Positions 62,601 through 64,000 of a DNA stretch of 64,000 bases are shown piece after piece. Position 1 is the first letter of the stretch. Every line of letters starts with the position of its first letter. The notes under the pieces were generated by a model. It had not been told where the DNA came from. It ran no database searches and saw nothing but the letters and a program-made list of their open reading frames with translations. Both the position numbers and the translations under genes were made by a program. The stretch comes from an uncultured Lachnobacterium sp. Its GTDB lineage: Bacteria; Bacillota; Clostridia; Lachnospirales; Lachnospiraceae. The stretch covers positions 53,190 through 117,189 of the forward strand of contig UQRC01000003.1 in assembly GCA_900543445.1 (NCBI GenBank), given 5' to 3'.

Positions 62601-63945
62601 CGGTGCTGCCCGCATCCGTATCCGTTCTCTCCTCTCCGCGATCCGCGTCAAGGAGAAAAAGCATGAGAAGCGCACGATCAAGCCGGCAAACTATGAGCGT
62701 GTAATCTTCACAGAAGAAATGCGCAAAAACTACACGATCATCTGTCCGCAGATGTCCCCGATCCATTTTGAATTGCTGCTTCCGGCATTCCGTGCCGCAG
62801 GCTACAATCTCGTGATCCCGGACATTCCTGCAAGAGAATGCGTCGATGTAGGTCTCAAATATGTAAACAACGATGCCTGCTATCCATCCCTGATCGTCAT
62901 CGGACAGATCATGAGCGCAGTATTGTCAGGCAACTACGATATGAACAAGACTGCCATCTTAATCTCCCAGACCGGTGGTGGCTGCCGTGCAACGAATTAC
63001 ATCGGATTTATCCGCCGTGCGCTCATTAAGGCCGGCTATCCGGATGTTCCGGTTATCTCCATCAACATGGTTGGTTTAGAGAAGAACCCTGGATTTAAGA
63101 TGACACCAAGTCTGATCCAGCACGGTCTGTACGCACTTGAATTTGGTGATATCTTTATGCGTTGTCTGTACCGTGTACGCCCTTATGAAGCCGTACCAGG
63201 TTCTGCAAACGCATTACATGAGAAGTGGAAAAAACGTGTCATCGAATTCCTTGAAAACACGAAGATCCTCTCCCACAGTAAGTATAAGAAGATGTGTCGT
63301 CAGATCATCCGTGACTTCGATAATCTGCCAATGACGGATGAGAAAAAGCCGCGTGTCGGCGTGGTCGGAGAGATCCTTGTCAAGTTCCTTCCGGCTGCCA
63401 ACAATTACATTGTCGACCTGCTCGAATCAGAAGGTGCGGAAGCTGTCGTACCGGATCTTACGGACTTCCTTCTGTACTGTTGCTACAACCAGAACTTTAA
63501 GGCGGATTATCTCGGTGCAACCAAGAAATCCAAACGCCTCAACAATATGCTGATCCGCTTCTTCGAGTGGCTGCGTAAGGATGCCCGCGATGAACTTGCA
63601 AAGAGTAAGCATTTTGAACCGACCGCTTACATTGACGATCTCGCCAAGCAGGCCGAGCACATTGTATCCATCGGTAACCAGACCGGTGAAGGATGGTTCT
63701 TAACCGGCGAAATGCTTGAACTCATCAACCAGGGAGCTACCAATATTGTCTGCGCCCAGCCGTTCGCCTGCCTGCCGAACCACATTGTAGGTAAAGGTGT
63801 TATCAAGGAAATTCGCCACGAATATCCGGGTGCCAATATCGTAGCGATCGATTATGATCCGGGTGCATCGGAGGTTAACCAGCTTAATCGTATCAAGCTG
63901 ATGCTCTCTACTGCACAGAAGAACCTCAAGAAACAGTCAAATTAA
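59692..63945 (+). CDS. giant 2-hydroxyacyl-CoA dehydratase activase-like protein
   Basis: A 1417-residue cytoplasmic protein. It has two ASKHA ATPase domains of the BcrAD/BadFG type in tandem: [16 protein letters not shown] with [14 protein letters not shown] (about 6-270), then [16 protein letters not shown] with [17 protein letters not shown] (about 320-610). Next come a Cys-rich segment ([15 protein letters not shown]) and a DUF2229/HgdB-like part (about 680-1417) with [13 protein letters not shown] and [20 protein letters not shown]. Cysteines near both ATPase domains suggest an iron-sulfur cluster, as in HgdC. Such enzymes use ATP to drive electrons to a dehydratase. None is encoded beside it, so its partner is unknown. 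The ATG at 59692 follows CGGAGG. Confidence 0.85.
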   Translation: MENKALHKLGIDIGSTTVKIAVLDAQDKLLFSDYERHFANIQETLASLIRKAYDQLGDLSVSPMITGSGGLTLAKHLEVPFVQEVISVSTALEHYAPQTDVAIELGGEDAKIIYFEGGNVEQRMNGICAGGTGSFIDQMASLIQTDASGLNEFAKNYKAIYPIAARCGVFAKTDIQPLINEGATREDLSASIFQAVVNQTISGLACGKPIRGHVAFLGGPLHFLSELKAAFIRTLNLDDEHAITPENSHLFAAIGSALNYKEENQTTLKSLMSRLSSGIKMEFEVARMEPLFADQADYDAFTKRHGNNHVHTADLATYEGNCYLGIDAGSTTTKIALVSEDGDLLYSFYSNNNGSPLATAIGSIQEIYSLLPEKAHIVHSCSTGYGEALLKAALMLDDGEVETVAHYYAAAFFDPKVDCILDIGGQDMKCIKIKNQTVDSVQLNEACSSGCGSFIETFAKSLNFTVQDFAKEALFAQNPIDLGTRCTVFMNSKVKQAQKEGASVADISAGLAYSVIKNALFKVIKLSDAKDLGENIVVQGGTFYNDAVLRSFEKIAGVHATRPDIAGIMGAFGAALIARERHEADYKTTMLSIEQINELSYTTKLARCQGCTNHCLLTINKFSDNRQYITGNRCERGLGKEKNKANIPNLFEYKNKRLFDYAPLTAKEATRGTVGIPRVLNMYENYPFWATFFKKLGFSVVLSPQSTRKIYELGIDSIPSESECYPAKLAHGHIAWLIHQNVDFIFYPAIPYERNEFPDANNHYNCPIVTSYSENIKNNVDEITSGQVRFLNPFMAFTNEEVLSQQLVACFKDEFNIPESEVRDAVSEGWKELEVTRLEMQQKGEEVLKYMEEHNCRGIVLAGRPYHVDPEINHGIPELINSYGICVLTEDSISHLGNLERPLIVMDQWMYHSRLYSAANYVKTRDDLDLIQLNSFGCGLDAVTTDCVNDILTGSGKIYTCLKIDEVNNLGAARIRIRSLLSAIRVKEKKHEKRTIKPANYERVIFTEEMRKNYTIICPQMSPIHFELLLPAFRAAGYNLVIPDIPARECVDVGLKYVNNDACYPSLIVIGQIMSAVLSGNYDMNKTAILISQTGGGCRATNYIGFIRRALIKAGYPDVPVISINMVGLEKNPGFKMTPSLIQHGLYALEFGDIFMRCLYRVRPYEAVPGSANALHEKWKKRVIEFLENTKILSHSKYKKMCRQIIRDFDNLPMTDEKKPRVGVVGEILVKFLPAANNYIVDLLESEGAEAVVPDLTDFLLYCCYNQNFKADYLGATKKSKRLNNMLIRFFEWLRKDARDELAKSKHFEPTAYIDDLAKQAEHIVSIGNQTGEGWFLTGEMLELINQGATNIVCAQPFACLPNHIVGKGVIKEIRHEYPGANIVAIDYDPGASEVNQLNRIKLMLSTAQKNLKKQSN

Positions 63946-64000
63946 GGTTTGTTGATTTGAATTTATGACAAAGTGACGCTCTCCAAACCATTAATTATTA

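Noticed and set aside
1..64000. CRISPR arrays, tRNA and rRNA genes
   Set aside because: Reading both strands I saw no regularly spaced direct repeats of CRISPR type, no tRNA-like cloverleaf with TTCGANTC and CCA end, and no rRNA signature. A tRNA scan would be needed to exclude tRNAs fully.

Overview
The window looks like the chromosome of an anaerobic, probably motile Clostridia bacterium, most likely a gut-type Lachnospiraceae member (Roseburia/Agathobacter/Butyrivibrio-like). The grounds are the Firmicutes order of the housekeeping clusters (acpP-rnc-smc-ftsY; ylxM-ffh-rpsP-khpA-rimM-trmD-rplS-lepB-rbgA-rnhB), strong Shine-Dalgarno sites, a large secreted GH16 beta-glucanase, an acetate kinase, a giant 2-hydroxyacyl-CoA dehydratase activase-like protein, cytosolic FliK-like and FlhB-like proteins and a chemoreceptor. 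The genus is inferred from gene content; no rRNA or tRNA gene was seen.

Layout. (1) 1 to about 3538 is one end of a Mu-like transposable prophage: a MuA-type DDE transposase running off the left edge, a short early operon of small genes read leftward, and a divergent repressor. The switch between them has a consensus promoter whose 17-bp spacer holds an operator, further operator copies, and an array of repeats at the prophage end. (2) 3539-9097 holds a terminator region, the GH16 glucanase, a CPBP membrane protease and a HAD phosphatase. (3) 9098-19523, read leftward, contains an orphan sugar-ABC ATPase, a CdaR-like regulator, topoisomerase IV (parE, parC) and folate genes (folC, folE, folP, folBK). 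A 356-bp foldback sequence lies between parE and parC. (4) 19696-28361 has an orotate PRTase-like protein, dut, gpsA, plsY, der, a GntR/ABC exporter operon with a clear operator palindrome, and an M42 peptidase. (5) 28457-47211 is a long leftward run of core genes: pgeF, yraN, an flhB-like and fliK-like pair, rnhB, rbgA, lepB, rplS, a trmD-acetyltransferase fusion, rimM, khpA, rpsP, ffh, ylxM, ilvA, ftsY, smc, rnc, acpP and plsX. (6) 47474-59408 has a rightward chemoreceptor inserted between plsX and rpmF, then rpmF, yceD, ackA, tmcAL (rightward), aroB, rnhA, a DUF2225 protein, glnS, a BMP-like binding protein and a rhomboid-like membrane protein. (7) 59692-63945 is a 1417-residue activase-like protein read rightward.

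How the genes work together. Most of the window is the core machinery for membrane lipid (plsX, plsY, gpsA, acpP), protein targeting (ffh, ftsY, ylxM, lepB), ribosome assembly (rimM, rbgA, der, rpsP, rplS, rpmF), chromosome maintenance (smc, parE/parC, rnhA, rnhB, dut) and folate synthesis. The accessory parts are the prophage, the glucanase next to it, the ABC exporter, the chemoreceptor and the large activase.

Most unusual items: the prophage switch and end-repeat array; the 356-bp foldback in parE/parC, whose hairpin core recurs at 36.8 kb with compensating changes in its outer stem; a TrmD-GNAT fusion; an orotate PRTase homologue lacking the acidic pair of the PRPP loop; and a promoter whose -35 box lies inside the upstream gene's terminator stem.
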